A stretch of 64,000 nucleotides of DNA from Palsa-1233 sp040389605. Its GTDB lineage: Bacteria; Gemmatimonadota; Gemmatimonadetes; Gemmatimonadales; GWC2-71-9. The stretch lies in contig JAZJZU010000017.1 in the NCBI GenBank assembly GCA_040389605.1, forward strand, positions 31,081-95,080, given 5' to 3'. The translations under genes and the position numbers were made by a program. The notes below the pieces were generated by a model. The model had not been told where the DNA came from and did no database searches. It saw only the letters and a program-made list of their open reading frames with translations. Shown piece by piece: positions 48,081 to 58,254 of this stretch; the stretch's first letter is position 1; each line of letters starts with the position of its first letter.

Positions 48081-50492
48081 TCACGGCACCGCGTTCGTCC
48101 GATCCCGGACAAAGAACACGCCTTCCCCGATGCTCGTGATGATGATGGTGCCGCTCTTGAAGTACGGGTAGACGCTCCACGCCCCGCTGAACGAGGTCGA
48201 GTTGTCGGTGGGGTAGGTATCGAAATACCCCGCCTCGCGCGGATTCGTCGGATCGGAGATGTCGAGGATCCGCAGTCCCGAGGTGTAGTTCGCCTCGTAG
48301 ATCCGGTTGCCCTTGACGTAGAGGTTGTGGTCGATCGACTTGGTGGTGCCCACATACTCCTTGATCAGGACGGGGTCCTCGAGATTGCTGAGGTCGAACA
48401 CCATCGTCCGGGTCCCCTCGGCCGCCTTCCCCTTGGCCTGCGACTCGTCGCCTTCGTCGTCAAGGTAGAAGTACTTGTGATCGTCCGTGAACCAGCCCTG
48501 GTGGGCATAGGCCACGTTGGGGTACGAGGCGTGCGAGACGGCTACCGTGTTCTTCTTGTCGGTCACGTCGGCCACGGAGATCGCGGTCTCGTTGGAGCCG
48601 ATGCAGATCTCGTGACCCTTGTACTTGGCATCGGGGCCGTGGTAGGTGACGCACTGGGCGTCGTGGCTGTATCCCGTGCCGGCGTTCCCGGTCTTGGTGT
48701 CGGAGAAGCAACCCGCGAACGTCGGATGCTTCGGATCGCGGATGTCGATCATATGCAGGCCGCCACCGCAGGTCTCACCACCGGACGACGAGCCGACGGC
48801 GTAGGCGTAGCCGCTCTCCTCGTTGATCACGATGTTGTGCGCGCTGTGGATGCCGTCGTAGGTGTAGTCGGGCGTGAAGGTCTGCGGCGTCTTCACGCTG
48901 CGGAGCCGCGTCAGGTCGAACACCTGCATCCCGTGCTCGGCCGCGTTGTCGGAGACGATGAAGGCGTGGTTCTTGTAGGTCTTGATGTCACGCCAGGCCG
49001 ACGACGGCGAACCCGTGGTCTTCGGCAGGTTGCCGAGGTAGCGCGGATGGGCAGGATCGGTCACATCGACGAAGGCGGTGCCGTCGGTCCGGCCGAGGAG
49101 GGCGTACTCGTGCCCCGACTGCGCATCGGTCCAGCCCCAGTTGTCGTTCATATGCGTGCCACGCTGCCCACCGAGGGCAGAGATCGGCAGGAAGGAAAGC
49201 AGGCCGGTGTTGCCGCACTCGAAGTCCTTGGCCTTGCCGCCCTCACAGCGCACTTCCGGGCCGGTCACGCTCGCGAATTCCTTGGCCGGAATGAACACGG
49301 TCTGGGCGACGCTCCAGTTGCCCGCCGCGTTCCGGCTGAGGAACGCGACCGTGCCGAGGCCACCACCATCGCCAGGCATCCCGACGATGCCGGTCGAACC
49401 CGAGAGCATCATCGTGGCACCGAACGACGCGCCCGGCTGCAGTGAATCAGGCGACCACTTGGTCATCTGGGTCCAGGCACCCGAGCGATCGGCGCGAATG
49501 CGGTAGATGCGGCCGGTGCGATCGGAGTTCGGTGCGCCAATCCAGAGTTCGTCGCCGGTCATCGCGATCGATGACCCGAAACGGTTCACGCCGACCTCGA
49601 AGCCGCTGAGGGTCGACTTCTCGCTCCAGTGGTGGCTCTTGGCGTCGCGCTCGAACACCACGACCATCCCGGAGAACTGATTCGCCGACGGAGCGGCACC
49701 CACCAGCCGATTGCCATCGATGGCAACCGAGCCGCCGAACTGCGCCAGCGTGGGCGCGCGACGAGCGGTCACGCTGGTGTCGGCGACCCACGCGCCATCG
49801 GCGCCGCGATGGAAGACGTAGATGGCGCCCTTGGAATCGCGTCCCGGGGCGCCCACGGCGAGGAGATCGCCATCGACGGCGAGGGCGGCACCGAAGCGGT
49901 CGCCAGCGGCGAGCCCGGCCGGTGCGAGCTTTCCGGCCGACGTCCAGCCGTTGCCGGCACGACGGAAGACCTGCACTTCACCCCCAGTACCAGCGCCTGG
50001 GGCGCCGATCAAGGCGTACTCACCGGAGAGCGCGATCGCCTGCCCGAACTGGGAGCGGGCCGTCCGGCCACCGGCCTCGAGTTCTCCCGCAGGGGTCCAC
50101 TTGCCGTCGGCACCCTGGGCAAAGGCGAGGACGGCGCCGCGCCCGCTATCGGCCCCATTCGGAGCGTCGATACGCGCCACCAGCAGGTTCTTTCCCGCGG
50201 CGGCCAGCGCGGCTCCGAAGCCGTCGCCGCTGTGCCCGGAAGGCGCCGTCAGTTCACCGGCCGGCTTCCAGCCGGTGGCACCGCGACGGTACAGGTGAAC
50301 GGTCCCGGGCATCGCGCCGCGCGGTTCGCCCACGAATGCATCGGACCCCGAAATGGCCACGGCGGCGCCGAACGCAGCCATCCGCGACGGCGGGACGGGG
50401 TCACCCGGCCCGGCCAGGAGCGGAGAGGCGGCCAGCAGGCCGAGGAGCACTGCTCCCCCTACGGGGCGCAGACGATGAAAACCCTGGATCAT
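48081..50492 (-). CDS. Choice-of-anchor B family secreted protein (copy 2)
   Basis: 803 residues with a signal peptide (GGAVLLGLLAASPLLAGPGD). The N-terminal half has FG-GAP-like repeats (SQFGQAIALSGEYALIGAPG, DRFGAALAVDGDLLAVGAPG), and the C-terminal half has LVIVD/choice-of-anchor B repeats (NPREAGYFDTYP, GLRILDISDPT). Cysteine pairs around GGETCGGGLHMID and GHEICIGSNE are probably disulfide-bonded. There is no PEP-CTERM or LPXTG-like tail. It is a paralog of the next gene. Confidence 0.85.
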   Translation of the reverse strand: MIQGFHRLRPVGGAVLLGLLAASPLLAGPGDPVPPSRMAAFGAAVAISGSDAFVGEPRGAMPGTVHLYRRGATGWKPAGELTAPSGHSGDGFGAALAAAGKNLLVARIDAPNGADSGRGAVLAFAQGADGKWTPAGELEAGGRTARSQFGQAIALSGEYALIGAPGAGTGGEVQVFRRAGNGWTSAGKLAPAGLAAGDRFGAALAVDGDLLAVGAPGRDSKGAIYVFHRGADGAWVADTSVTARRAPTLAQFGGSVAIDGNRLVGAAPSANQFSGMVVVFERDAKSHHWSEKSTLSGFEVGVNRFGSSIAMTGDELWIGAPNSDRTGRIYRIRADRSGAWTQMTKWSPDSLQPGASFGATMMLSGSTGIVGMPGDGGGLGTVAFLSRNAAGNWSVAQTVFIPAKEFASVTGPEVRCEGGKAKDFECGNTGLLSFLPISALGGQRGTHMNDNWGWTDAQSGHEYALLGRTDGTAFVDVTDPAHPRYLGNLPKTTGSPSSAWRDIKTYKNHAFIVSDNAAEHGMQVFDLTRLRSVKTPQTFTPDYTYDGIHSAHNIVINEESGYAYAVGSSSGGETCGGGLHMIDIRDPKHPTFAGCFSDTKTGNAGTGYSHDAQCVTYHGPDAKYKGHEICIGSNETAISVADVTDKKNTVAVSHASYPNVAYAHQGWFTDDHKYFYLDDEGDESQAKGKAAEGTRTMVFDLSNLEDPVLIKEYVGTTKSIDHNLYVKGNRIYEANYTSGLRILDISDPTNPREAGYFDTYPTDNSTSFSGAWSVYPYFKSGTIIITSIGEGVFFVRDRTNAVP

Positions 50493-50548
50493 GCTTGGAC
50501 TCCTGAAAAGGAAGTGCTGCACACCGCGTGCGGTGGAGTTCCCGATCA

Positions 50549-52969
50549 TCAGGGAACCGTGTTGGTACGGTCGCGGACGAAGAACACCCCTTCGCCGATG
50601 CTGGTGATAACGATCGTGCCACTCTTGAAGTACGGGTAGACGCTCCACGCGCCCGTGAACGCGACGGCATCATCCGCCGGATAGGTGTCGAAGAATCCGA
50701 CCTCGCGCGGCTGCTTCGGATCCGAGATATCGAGGATCCGCAGGCCCGACGAGTAGTTGGACTCGTACAGCCGGTTGCCCTTGACGTACAGGTTGTGGTC
50801 GATGGACTTGGTCTTCCCAATATACGTCCCCGCGAGCACCGGGTCATCGAGCTTCGACATATCGAAGATCAGGGTCCGGGTCCCCTTCCCCGCCGCCATC
50901 GTGCCGGTGCTGTCCGACGCCGCGCCCATCTCGTCGAGCTCGTCGTCGAGGTAGAAATAGTGATGATCGTCGGTGAACCATCCCTGGTGCGAATAGCCGA
51001 CATTCGGATACGAGGCGTGCGAGAGGGCCACCGGATGGCTCTTGTCGGTGACGTCGGCCACGGAGATCGCGGTCTCATTGGAGCCGATGCAGATCTCGTG
51101 ACCGGTGTAGCGCGTGTCGGGGCCGTGGTACATCACGCACTGCGCATCGTGGCTGTACCCGGTCTTGCTGTTGCCCGTCTGCAGGTCCTGGAAGCAACCG
51201 GCGAACGTCGGGTGGAGCGGATCGTGGATGTCGATCATATGCAGCCCGCCGCCACAGGTCTCACCGCCCGAGGAGGCGCCGACCGCGTACGCAAAGCCGC
51301 TCTGCTCGTTGATGACGATGTTGTGCGCGCTGTTGATGTTGTGATAGACGTAGTCGGCGGTGAACGTCTTCGGTGTCGTCACATTGCGCAGCCGCTTCAG
51401 GTCGAAGACCTGCATCCCGTGCGGTCCCGCGCCATCGGAGACGATGAAGGCGTAACCGCGGTAGGTCTTGATGTCGCGCCACGCGGCCGGGTTGGCCCCC
51501 TCGGTCAGCGGCAGGTCGCCCAGATAGCGCGGATGCGCCGGATCACTGATGTCCACGAACGAGGTGCCGTCGGTTCGGCCGAGCAGCGCATACTCCTTGC
51601 CCGAGAGGGAGTCGGTCCAGCCCCAGTTGTCGTTCATCTGCGTGCCGCGCGCCCCGCCGACCTTCGAGATCGGCAGGAACGAGAGCAGTGAGGCGTTGCC
51701 GCAGCCGAACTCACCCGCCTTCCCGCCGCCGCACTGCACCTCACCCCCGGTGACCGAGGCAAACTCCGGGGTCACGATGAACGCCCGTCCGGTGGGATTC
51801 CAGGCCCCGGCTGCGTTCCGGTTGAGGAAGACCACCGCGCCGCTCCCGGCGTCCTGCGGCATTCCGAGCACGCCGACCGAACCGTCGACCGCCAGCGAGG
51901 TGCCGAGCCGCGCGTTGACGCTGACCGAATCGATCCCGAGCTTCGAGCTGCTGACCCAGTCGCCGTTGCGGCGCTGCAGGCGGTAGATCTCGCCGCGCGT
52001 CCCCGCCGCGGGGGCACCGACCCAGAGCTCGTTGCCGACCTTGGCCATCGCTGTGCCGAACGCGGTGATCGAACCACCAAACGCGGGCCCCGCACCGAAG
52101 GGGTGCAGTTCCGCACGCTGCCGCCAGCCGTTGCCCGCGCTGTCGTACTGGAACTCGACCACCGCGCCAAAGAAGCGGTTCGCGTTGGGTGCGCCGACAT
52201 AAACACTCTTGCCGTCGAGCATCACGCTGGTCCCGAACGACGGCTCGGTTCCGAGCGTCGTGGTGGTCACGGGCATTGCCGGACCCCAGGTGCCGTCGCG
52301 TCCACGATGAAAGAGATAGGTCGACCCCATCGTGCTGTCGCGACTGCTCGCGCCGACAGCAATCCAGTCACCCTTCCAGTCGATGGCTGCGCCGAAGCGA
52401 TGGTTGAGCGGCTGGGCCTCAGGGGGGGTGAGCGTCGCCGTCTGCTGCCAGCTCCCGTCGCTCGCGCGACGGTAGATGTGCACTGTCCCGGCCCCCTCGC
52501 GTGTGGCGCCGATGGCGACTTCGTCACCGGAGAGCGCGATCGCTGCACCGAAGAAATGATTCACGGCAGGATTGACTGACACCAGCGTCCCGGTGCGCGT
52601 CCATCCGTTCGCACCACGCCGGTAGGTCGTGACCGTGCCGCCCTTGCCGCTCGACTGGTCGATCGCGCTGACCAGCATCGAGCGGCCGTCGACCGCAATG
52701 GCATAGCCGAAGCCGTCCGATGCCGTGCCAATCGGCGACTTGACCGTCTCGAACGCCCGCCATCCCTGCGCCGAGCGACGATAGAGCCGCACCACGCCGC
52801 CGTCCTTGCCGGCCGCCGGTTCGGTGACGTAGACCACGTCACCCACCACGGCCACGGCCTGGCCAAACTGGGCGAGTGCGCGGGCGGGCGGATCGCCCGG
52901 GCCGGCGGAGGCCGCGTGGGTACCGGCCAGCATCAGCAGCACCAGTGCCAGACATCCCTGTGCTTTCAT
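50549..52969 (-). CDS. Choice-of-anchor B family secreted protein (copy 1)
   Basis: 806 residues, same plan as the previous entry: signal peptide, FG-GAP-like repeats with repeated VGAP turns (DWIAVGASSRDS, SVYVGAPNANRFFG), then LVIVD repeats with the same cysteine and DDHHYFYLDDE motifs. Long segments are nearly identical to copy 2 in the C-terminal half and more divergent in the N-terminal half. The two genes form a direct tandem pair 56 nt apart, most likely from a local duplication. Confidence 0.85.
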   Translation of the reverse strand: MKAQGCLALVLLMLAGTHAASAGPGDPPARALAQFGQAVAVVGDVVYVTEPAAGKDGGVVRLYRRSAQGWRAFETVKSPIGTASDGFGYAIAVDGRSMLVSAIDQSSGKGGTVTTYRRGANGWTRTGTLVSVNPAVNHFFGAAIALSGDEVAIGATREGAGTVHIYRRASDGSWQQTATLTPPEAQPLNHRFGAAIDWKGDWIAVGASSRDSTMGSTYLFHRGRDGTWGPAMPVTTTTLGTEPSFGTSVMLDGKSVYVGAPNANRFFGAVVEFQYDSAGNGWRQRAELHPFGAGPAFGGSITAFGTAMAKVGNELWVGAPAAGTRGEIYRLQRRNGDWVSSSKLGIDSVSVNARLGTSLAVDGSVGVLGMPQDAGSGAVVFLNRNAAGAWNPTGRAFIVTPEFASVTGGEVQCGGGKAGEFGCGNASLLSFLPISKVGGARGTQMNDNWGWTDSLSGKEYALLGRTDGTSFVDISDPAHPRYLGDLPLTEGANPAAWRDIKTYRGYAFIVSDGAGPHGMQVFDLKRLRNVTTPKTFTADYVYHNINSAHNIVINEQSGFAYAVGASSGGETCGGGLHMIDIHDPLHPTFAGCFQDLQTGNSKTGYSHDAQCVMYHGPDTRYTGHEICIGSNETAISVADVTDKSHPVALSHASYPNVGYSHQGWFTDDHHYFYLDDELDEMGAASDSTGTMAAGKGTRTLIFDMSKLDDPVLAGTYIGKTKSIDHNLYVKGNRLYESNYSSGLRILDISDPKQPREVGFFDTYPADDAVAFTGAWSVYPYFKSGTIVITSIGEGVFFVRDRTNTVP

Positions 52970-53006
52970 TGTCTCCGGCTCCTGCGGAAAAGGATTCTCG
53001 AATGCT

Positions 53007-54845
53007 TCAACGATGTGGGGTCCGATTCTCGAACCAGAGGACACCACCACTGCCCACCCCGACGATCAGGTCGAGGTCACCATCACCATCCAGGTCACCC
53101 ACCGCAGGAACCGACAACTCGAAGGTCGGCACCGCGAAGGCGCTGTCGCGTACGAACCGGATTTCACCCGGCCCGCCCACGTTGCGCCAGAGCTGCAGCC
53201 CACCGTCTTCGCTTCCAATGACGAGGTCGGGCTTGCCATCGCCGTCGAGATCGGCGAGCACGGGAGTGCTCCGCCGCCCGACATCGAGATCCTGGAACTT
53301 GTCACTCACGAGCTCGAACTTCGGCGCAGTGCGAGACCCGATGTTCCGGTAGAGGTTGAGCTCGCCGGAGGCTTCTCCCACGATCAGGTCGAGATCACCG
53401 TCACCGTCGAGGTCGGCCAGCGTCGGTGCCGCGCTGCTGCCACGCGTGAGCACCACGAGGTTCGAATCCGCCAGCGTCCAGGCGGGCGCAGCGAGGCTGC
53501 CCGTGTTGCGATACCACTTGACCTGATCACGCCAGCTGCCGGTGATCAGGTCGGGCTTGCCATCACCGTCGAGGTCGGCCACGGCGGGGGAAGAATGAAA
53601 TTCCACCGTCAGCGGCAGCGGGCCGCGATCGCGATACGACGGCGCCGTCCGTGTTCCGACATTCTCGAACCAGGTGACGGTGCCCACATCGTTGTCGGAC
53701 GGATCGATCTTGTTCGCGATCAGCAGGTCGAGGTCGCCGTCGCCGTCCACATCGGCGAGCGTGGGCGCGGCTTCGGCGCCGACATCGATGGTCGAGATCA
53801 GCCGCGAGGTCCGCACCGCGAACTGTCCCTTCGCGGTCTGCTCCACATAGTAGAGGTTGTCGACACCGGTCCGGTTCGGCTGGAACGCCCCCCCAATGAC
53901 TCCCATCACGAGGTCGAGGTCGCCATCGCCATCGACGTCGCCGAACGTCGGCGCGTTGTAGCCACTGGTGAGCAACGGCGCGCCGATGGGAAACTGCGTC
54001 GGGATGCTGCTGTGCAGGTTCGGCAGCCCACAGGTGCCGACATTTTCGATCAGCAGCAGTCCGGGCTCGAAGAAGTCGCCCCAGAAAAGGTCGGGATCCC
54101 CGTCGGCGTCGATGTCGGCAAACGCGAGGGTGTTGGCGCCGTGCCGCGTGGGCCGAGAGATCTTGCCGTCGGTGCCGGGGACGCCACCGAGGATCTCGAT
54201 ATTCTCCCAGCGCTGCGCCATCGGACGGAAGCGCAGCATTCCGTCGGGCGAGTGCCCGTCCTCCTCGTAGCGATCCACGGTTCCGGTCACCCGGCCGATG
54301 AACAGGTCGAGCCGGCCGTTGCAGTCGATGTCGACGGTATTCAGGATGTTCTGCCGATCGGCAAAGATCGCGGTGCCCTCGGTATCACGCAGGGAATCGG
54401 GCATCGCCGTGAAGTGGGGCATCGTGCGTGAGCCATCGTTCCGGAACACCCGGACATAGCTGTTGCGGAGCTCGGCCATCAGGTCGACATCGCCATCGCG
54501 ATCGAGATCCACGAAGCGAAACCACTCGCCGACGTCGAGATCCTGGTAGCGATCACTGCGCCACGTGAATCGACCTCCCACATTCTCGAAATACATCACG
54601 CTGCCGCCCCGCTCCTGGATGAAGAGGTCGAGGTCGCCATCGCCGTCGATGTCGATCAGCTGCGGGCGGGGCACGTCAAACCCCCCGAGAAACGGCTGCG
54701 GGACCGGTCGGCCAGCGGTATCGGCCACCGGGATTCCCTCAACGTGTCGAACAAACTGCCAGGCAGGTGTCTGCCCCGCGAGCGGGGTGGCCAGAAGCGA
54801 AAGACAGAGTGCCCCACGTTTCCAGCCGCCTCGGCCAGCGGTCAT
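53007..54845 (-). CDS. FG-GAP/VCBS repeat secreted protein
   Basis: 612 residues with a signal peptide (GALCLSLLATPLAGQ) and about ten repeats of the form DGDGDLDLxxG (LIDIDGDGDLDLFIQE, GDVDGDGDLDLVMGV, ADLDGDGKPDLVIG), Asp-rich calcium-binding loops of integrin-like beta-propellers. It probably binds calcium and partners at the cell surface. Starts in an ATGA overlap with the upstream propeller gene. Confidence 0.88.
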   Translation of the reverse strand: MTAGRGGWKRGALCLSLLATPLAGQTPAWQFVRHVEGIPVADTAGRPVPQPFLGGFDVPRPQLIDIDGDGDLDLFIQERGGSVMYFENVGGRFTWRSDRYQDLDVGEWFRFVDLDRDGDVDLMAELRNSYVRVFRNDGSRTMPHFTAMPDSLRDTEGTAIFADRQNILNTVDIDCNGRLDLFIGRVTGTVDRYEEDGHSPDGMLRFRPMAQRWENIEILGGVPGTDGKISRPTRHGANTLAFADIDADGDPDLFWGDFFEPGLLLIENVGTCGLPNLHSSIPTQFPIGAPLLTSGYNAPTFGDVDGDGDLDLVMGVIGGAFQPNRTGVDNLYYVEQTAKGQFAVRTSRLISTIDVGAEAAPTLADVDGDGDLDLLIANKIDPSDNDVGTVTWFENVGTRTAPSYRDRGPLPLTVEFHSSPAVADLDGDGKPDLITGSWRDQVKWYRNTGSLAAPAWTLADSNLVVLTRGSSAAPTLADLDGDGDLDLIVGEASGELNLYRNIGSRTAPKFELVSDKFQDLDVGRRSTPVLADLDGDGKPDLVIGSEDGGLQLWRNVGGPGEIRFVRDSAFAVPTFELSVPAVGDLDGDGDLDLIVGVGSGGVLWFENRTPHR

Positions 54846-55945
54846 CGCGCCCCCGCCGCACCCATTCCGGTCGGGCCAGCGCCAAGCATCACCGTCTTCA
54901 CGACGGTCCCCTTCTTCACGTCGATCACCGAGAGCCAGCCATCGGTCGACTTCGCGCCAGCGCTGCCGGCCATCCCCGGCATATGGTCGTGCGCACTCTC
55001 CCCAGGCTTGAGCGCGCCGGTGTTCTGGTTGACCACGAAGAGATACTTCCCGTCGTGCCGCAGGATCACGTCGTAGGGTTGCGCGAATTCGCCCGTGATC
55101 GTGCGCCGGATCGTGCCGTGCTCCACATCGATGACCGCGATCGCATTGGCCGCGAAGAGTGAGACGAACACCGTCTTGCCGTCGGGGCTGAACATCGGAT
55201 CCCACGGCTTGCCCGCGAGCGGAATCTCTCGCACGGGGGTGAACGGCGGCGGCCGGGTGAGGTCGAACACCATCAGCGTGTTGGAGAGCTCGCCACCGAC
55301 CACCATCGTCTTGCCGTCCGGGCTCTGGGCGAACTGCACCATCGAGCGCGGCACGCCCGGGAGCGTGCTGAGCGTGACGCGTCCCGTGGCCGTCTCGACC
55401 GAGGCAATGCGATTCTCGGCCAGCGAGGCCGTGTGGAACCACTTGCCGTCACGCGTGGCGAGCAGCGCGTGGGGTCGGGGGAGCTCGACTTCCTGTTCTT
55501 CCACCTTGGTGAACGTCGAACGCTTGATGACCGCCACCGACTTGGGTGGATTGACGGCAGTCATCGATCGACCGACGTAGAGCGAGTCGTGTTTCGGGTC
55601 GATGGCCAGGAGTCCGGGGGTCTCCATCGGCACCTGTCCCACGAGGTGGTTGGCGCGGTCGAGCTTGAGCACCCGCCCATCGCCGATCAGCGAGACGTAC
55701 CAGAATGATCCATCGGGCTCCACCACCACGTGGTGAGGCTTGGCATTGCTCGTGAAGCCCATCGCCTTGAGGTCGAGGACCGTATCGACCTTGAACGACG
55801 TCTGGTCTACCACGGTGATCGAGGCACCCGACTGGTTCACGATGTAGAGCTTGCGTCCAGGGGTGTCGGGCCCCCCGACAGACGCCGTGGCAATCGACAC
55901 CGCCACGACGCCCAGGAGCGTCGCAAGGGAGATGATTCGGTTCAT
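54842..55945 (-). CDS. YVTN/YncE-like beta-propeller secreted protein
   Basis: 367 residues. Signal peptide (IISLATLLGVVAVSIATASV), then repeats KLYIVNQSGASITVVDQTSF, GRVLKLDRANHLVGQV, SPDGKTVFVSLFAANAIAVI, the YVTN pattern of a seven-bladed propeller. A His/Met-rich loop AHDHMPGMAG late in the protein could bind metal. First gene of the four-gene secreted-protein run. Start has GAGG upstream. Confidence 0.88.
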   Translation of the reverse strand: MNRIISLATLLGVVAVSIATASVGGPDTPGRKLYIVNQSGASITVVDQTSFKVDTVLDLKAMGFTSNAKPHHVVVEPDGSFWYVSLIGDGRVLKLDRANHLVGQVPMETPGLLAIDPKHDSLYVGRSMTAVNPPKSVAVIKRSTFTKVEEQEVELPRPHALLATRDGKWFHTASLAENRIASVETATGRVTLSTLPGVPRSMVQFAQSPDGKTMVVGGELSNTLMVFDLTRPPPFTPVREIPLAGKPWDPMFSPDGKTVFVSLFAANAIAVIDVEHGTIRRTITGEFAQPYDVILRHDGKYLFVVNQNTGALKPGESAHDHMPGMAGSAGAKSTDGWLSVIDVKKGTVVKTVMLGAGPTGMGAAGAR

Positions 55946-55978
55946 GGAAATCCTCAGCAAGTTGCGGGGGAGACCCTG

Positions 55979-55984
55979 ATTATA
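55979..55984 (-). promoter_or_regulatory. -10 element upstream of the secreted-protein run
   Basis: TATAAT on the minus strand, 34 nt before the ATG at 55945. The -35 region is GC-rich and shows no clear hexamer. Confidence 0.5.
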
Positions 55985-56122
55985 CCGCCGTCCGGGGCGC
56001 GGGAGCGGGGCCGCCATTCTGTACGCAGGGGGCCCGGGACGGTTTCGGAGGGGGGGCACCCTATTCGATCCCGCAGACGGGGTGCATTATTCTTGGGTAC
56101 CCCCACCGGCCCTGGAGCCCCG

Positions 56123-57241
56123 ATGCCAACCTCGGACGTCTTCGACCAGCTTGGACAGCAGGAACGGTCTCAGTCCGAAGACCGGGCACTCGTCACGACC
56201 CTGGTGGTCGATGACGAAGAGGCGGTCCGGACCGCGCTGGCCAAATTTCTGACAGGGCTGGGCCACGAGGTCGTGGTGGCTGCCGACGGCGCCACCGCTC
56301 TGGAGGAGGTCCGCCGCCGGAAGGTCAGCTGCATCCTCCTCGATGTCCGGCTCCCCGACACGTCGGGGCTCGATCTGGTTCCGACGCTGATGGAGCTCGA
56401 GCCCTTCGCCGCGATCCTGATGCTCACGGCGGTCAACGACGCCCACTCCGCCGCCCTCTGTATGCAACGCGGTGCCACGGACTACCTCGTAAAACCGGTC
56501 GACCTCCCCGACCTGCAACGCGCGATTGTCCGTGCGCTCGCACGGCGCAGCGAGGCGATCGAGCAGGCGCAGACCCAGGCGTGGCTCCGACAGGAGATCG
56601 TGCAGCGGGGGGCCGAGCTGCGCCGCGAACGAAGTAACCTGGAGCGCATCTCGGTCGCGACACTCGAGGCCCTGGTGAACGCCCTTGAGGCCAAGGACCC
56701 CTACCTGCGCGGTCACTCGGCGCGGGTTGCCGACCTCTCGGCCACGGTGGCCGCCGAGATGGGGATGGGCGATGAGCTGGTGGAGCTGGTCCGCACGGCG
56801 GGCAGGCTGCACGATATCGGCAAGATCGGCGTGCGCGACGAAGTGATCAACAAGCAGGGACCCCTCACCGAAGAGGAATTCGAGCACGTCAAGACTCACG
56901 TCTCGATCGGCGCACAGATCCTCGCGCCGTTGACGCACCTGCGCGAGGTGGTGGCCTATGTGCGCTCCCACCACGAACGTGCCGACGGTACCGGCTACCC
57001 GGATGGCTTGCCGGCCAACGCCATTCCGATTGGTGCCCGGATCATCGGCGCGGCCGAGGTCTTTGATGCACTGACCACGGCGCGGCCCTATCAGGAAAAG
57101 ATGACGCCCGACGAAGCGGTGACCCGGATGCGTGACCTGGTGGGAACGGTCCTCGATCCCGACGTGCACCGGGCCCTCGAGGCGGTCGTGGGTCGTCGCA
57201 AGACGCTGGTGTTCCTCGATGACGGCGCGATGACCAGCTAA
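56123..57241 (+). CDS. Response regulator with HD-GYP phosphodiesterase domain
   Basis: 372 residues. Receiver domain with phospho-acceptor D74 in LLDVRLPDT, acidic pair in VVDDEEAV and the switch KPVD. After a linker helix, an HD-GYP domain with H230/D231 in RLHDIGKIG and GYP 291-293 in ERADGTGYPDG, all catalytic residues present. It should hydrolyse cyclic-di-GMP when phosphorylated. No kinase is adjacent. Confidence 0.92.
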   Translation: MPTSDVFDQLGQQERSQSEDRALVTTLVVDDEEAVRTALAKFLTGLGHEVVVAADGATALEEVRRRKVSCILLDVRLPDTSGLDLVPTLMELEPFAAILMLTAVNDAHSAALCMQRGATDYLVKPVDLPDLQRAIVRALARRSEAIEQAQTQAWLRQEIVQRGAELRRERSNLERISVATLEALVNALEAKDPYLRGHSARVADLSATVAAEMGMGDELVELVRTAGRLHDIGKIGVRDEVINKQGPLTEEEFEHVKTHVSIGAQILAPLTHLREVVAYVRSHHERADGTGYPDGLPANAIPIGARIIGAAEVFDALTTARPYQEKMTPDEAVTRMRDLVGTVLDPDVHRALEAVVGRRKTLVFLDDGAMTS

Positions 57242-58242
57242 CTCTCGAAGGCCATCCCCTGGAGCCGCTTCACGCGCTCGGCGATGGATGGATGTGATGC
57301 GAGCAGGTCACCGCTCCAGCCCTTGAGGCGCTGAAAGCGCCGATCTCCCGGATCAACAATGCAGAGATGCGCGGCGCCCCTCCCCACGGACCGAGTGGGG
57401 CCGCGGGCGTCGTCGAGCTTGATCAACGCACGGGCGAGTGCCGCGGGGTTGCGGGTGAACTGTGCCGCCGTGGCGTCGGCCAGGAATTCGCGCTTGCGCG
57501 AGATGGCCATCGCCATCACGCGCGAGACAATCGGCGCGAGCAGCAGTGACACGAGCCAGAGCAGGAGCACCACCAGCGCGACCGGCAGGTTGCGACTCCC
57601 ACGGCGCCCCGCTGCACGCATCACACCACCGCTGGTTCGCCCGCTGTGCCAGAGGAATCGCCCCAGCCCGTCCGAGAGCAGGGCAATCGAACCCACCATC
57701 GCCGCCACCAGGGTCATCAGCTGGGTGTCGTAGCGGGCGATATGTCCCATCTCGTGGGCCACCACGGCCTGCAGCTCGTCTCGATCGAGCAGCGTGAGCA
57801 AGCCATCGCTCACCGCAAGCGAGGCGTGCGCGGGATCGCGTCCGGTCGCGAACGCATTGGGGTCTTCATCGGGAATGAGGTAGAGCCTGGGCCGCGGCTG
57901 CCCGGAGGCGATCGCCATTTCATCGACCACGTTCACGAAGCGATGCTGACCGTCGGTGGCGGGATTCACCAGCTCCATTGCGCGAGTCGACCAGAGGACC
58001 TGACGGTCGCCCCGCAGCCACGACATCCACGCGAATCCGGAGGCCAGCAGGGTGACCACGATCCCGAGAAGCGGAACGACGTGATGGTAGGAGCCCTGGG
58101 GTGCGTCTCCAGTGGCGAGATACAGCGCGAGGTCGCCCCCGAAGCCGATCCAGGCAAAGAAGAACACGAATCCGATCAGCAGCCACGATGACTTGCGCCG
58201 ATTGGACTCCTGCTGGGCAAAGAGGTCACGGGAGACGCCCAC
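57238..58242 (-). CDS. HtpX-like M48 family zinc metalloprotease
   Basis: 334 residues. Two N-terminal membrane helices (SSWLLIGFVFFFAWIGFGGD and PLLGIVVTLLASGFAWMSW), zinc motif HEMGH at 163-167, third ligand near SRKREFLADATAAQF, and two more helices around 176 and 225. It is a membrane-quality-control protease. Starts at GTG 58242 and is 12 nt downstream of lemA, a usual M48 partner. Confidence 0.9.
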   Translation of the reverse strand: MGVSRDLFAQQESNRRKSSWLLIGFVFFFAWIGFGGDLALYLATGDAPQGSYHHVVPLLGIVVTLLASGFAWMSWLRGDRQVLWSTRAMELVNPATDGQHRFVNVVDEMAIASGQPRPRLYLIPDEDPNAFATGRDPAHASLAVSDGLLTLLDRDELQAVVAHEMGHIARYDTQLMTLVAAMVGSIALLSDGLGRFLWHSGRTSGGVMRAAGRRGSRNLPVALVVLLLWLVSLLLAPIVSRVMAMAISRKREFLADATAAQFTRNPAALARALIKLDDARGPTRSVGRGAAHLCIVDPGDRRFQRLKGWSGDLLASHPSIAERVKRLQGMAFES

Positions 58243-58254
58243 GGTGTCGCGCCG

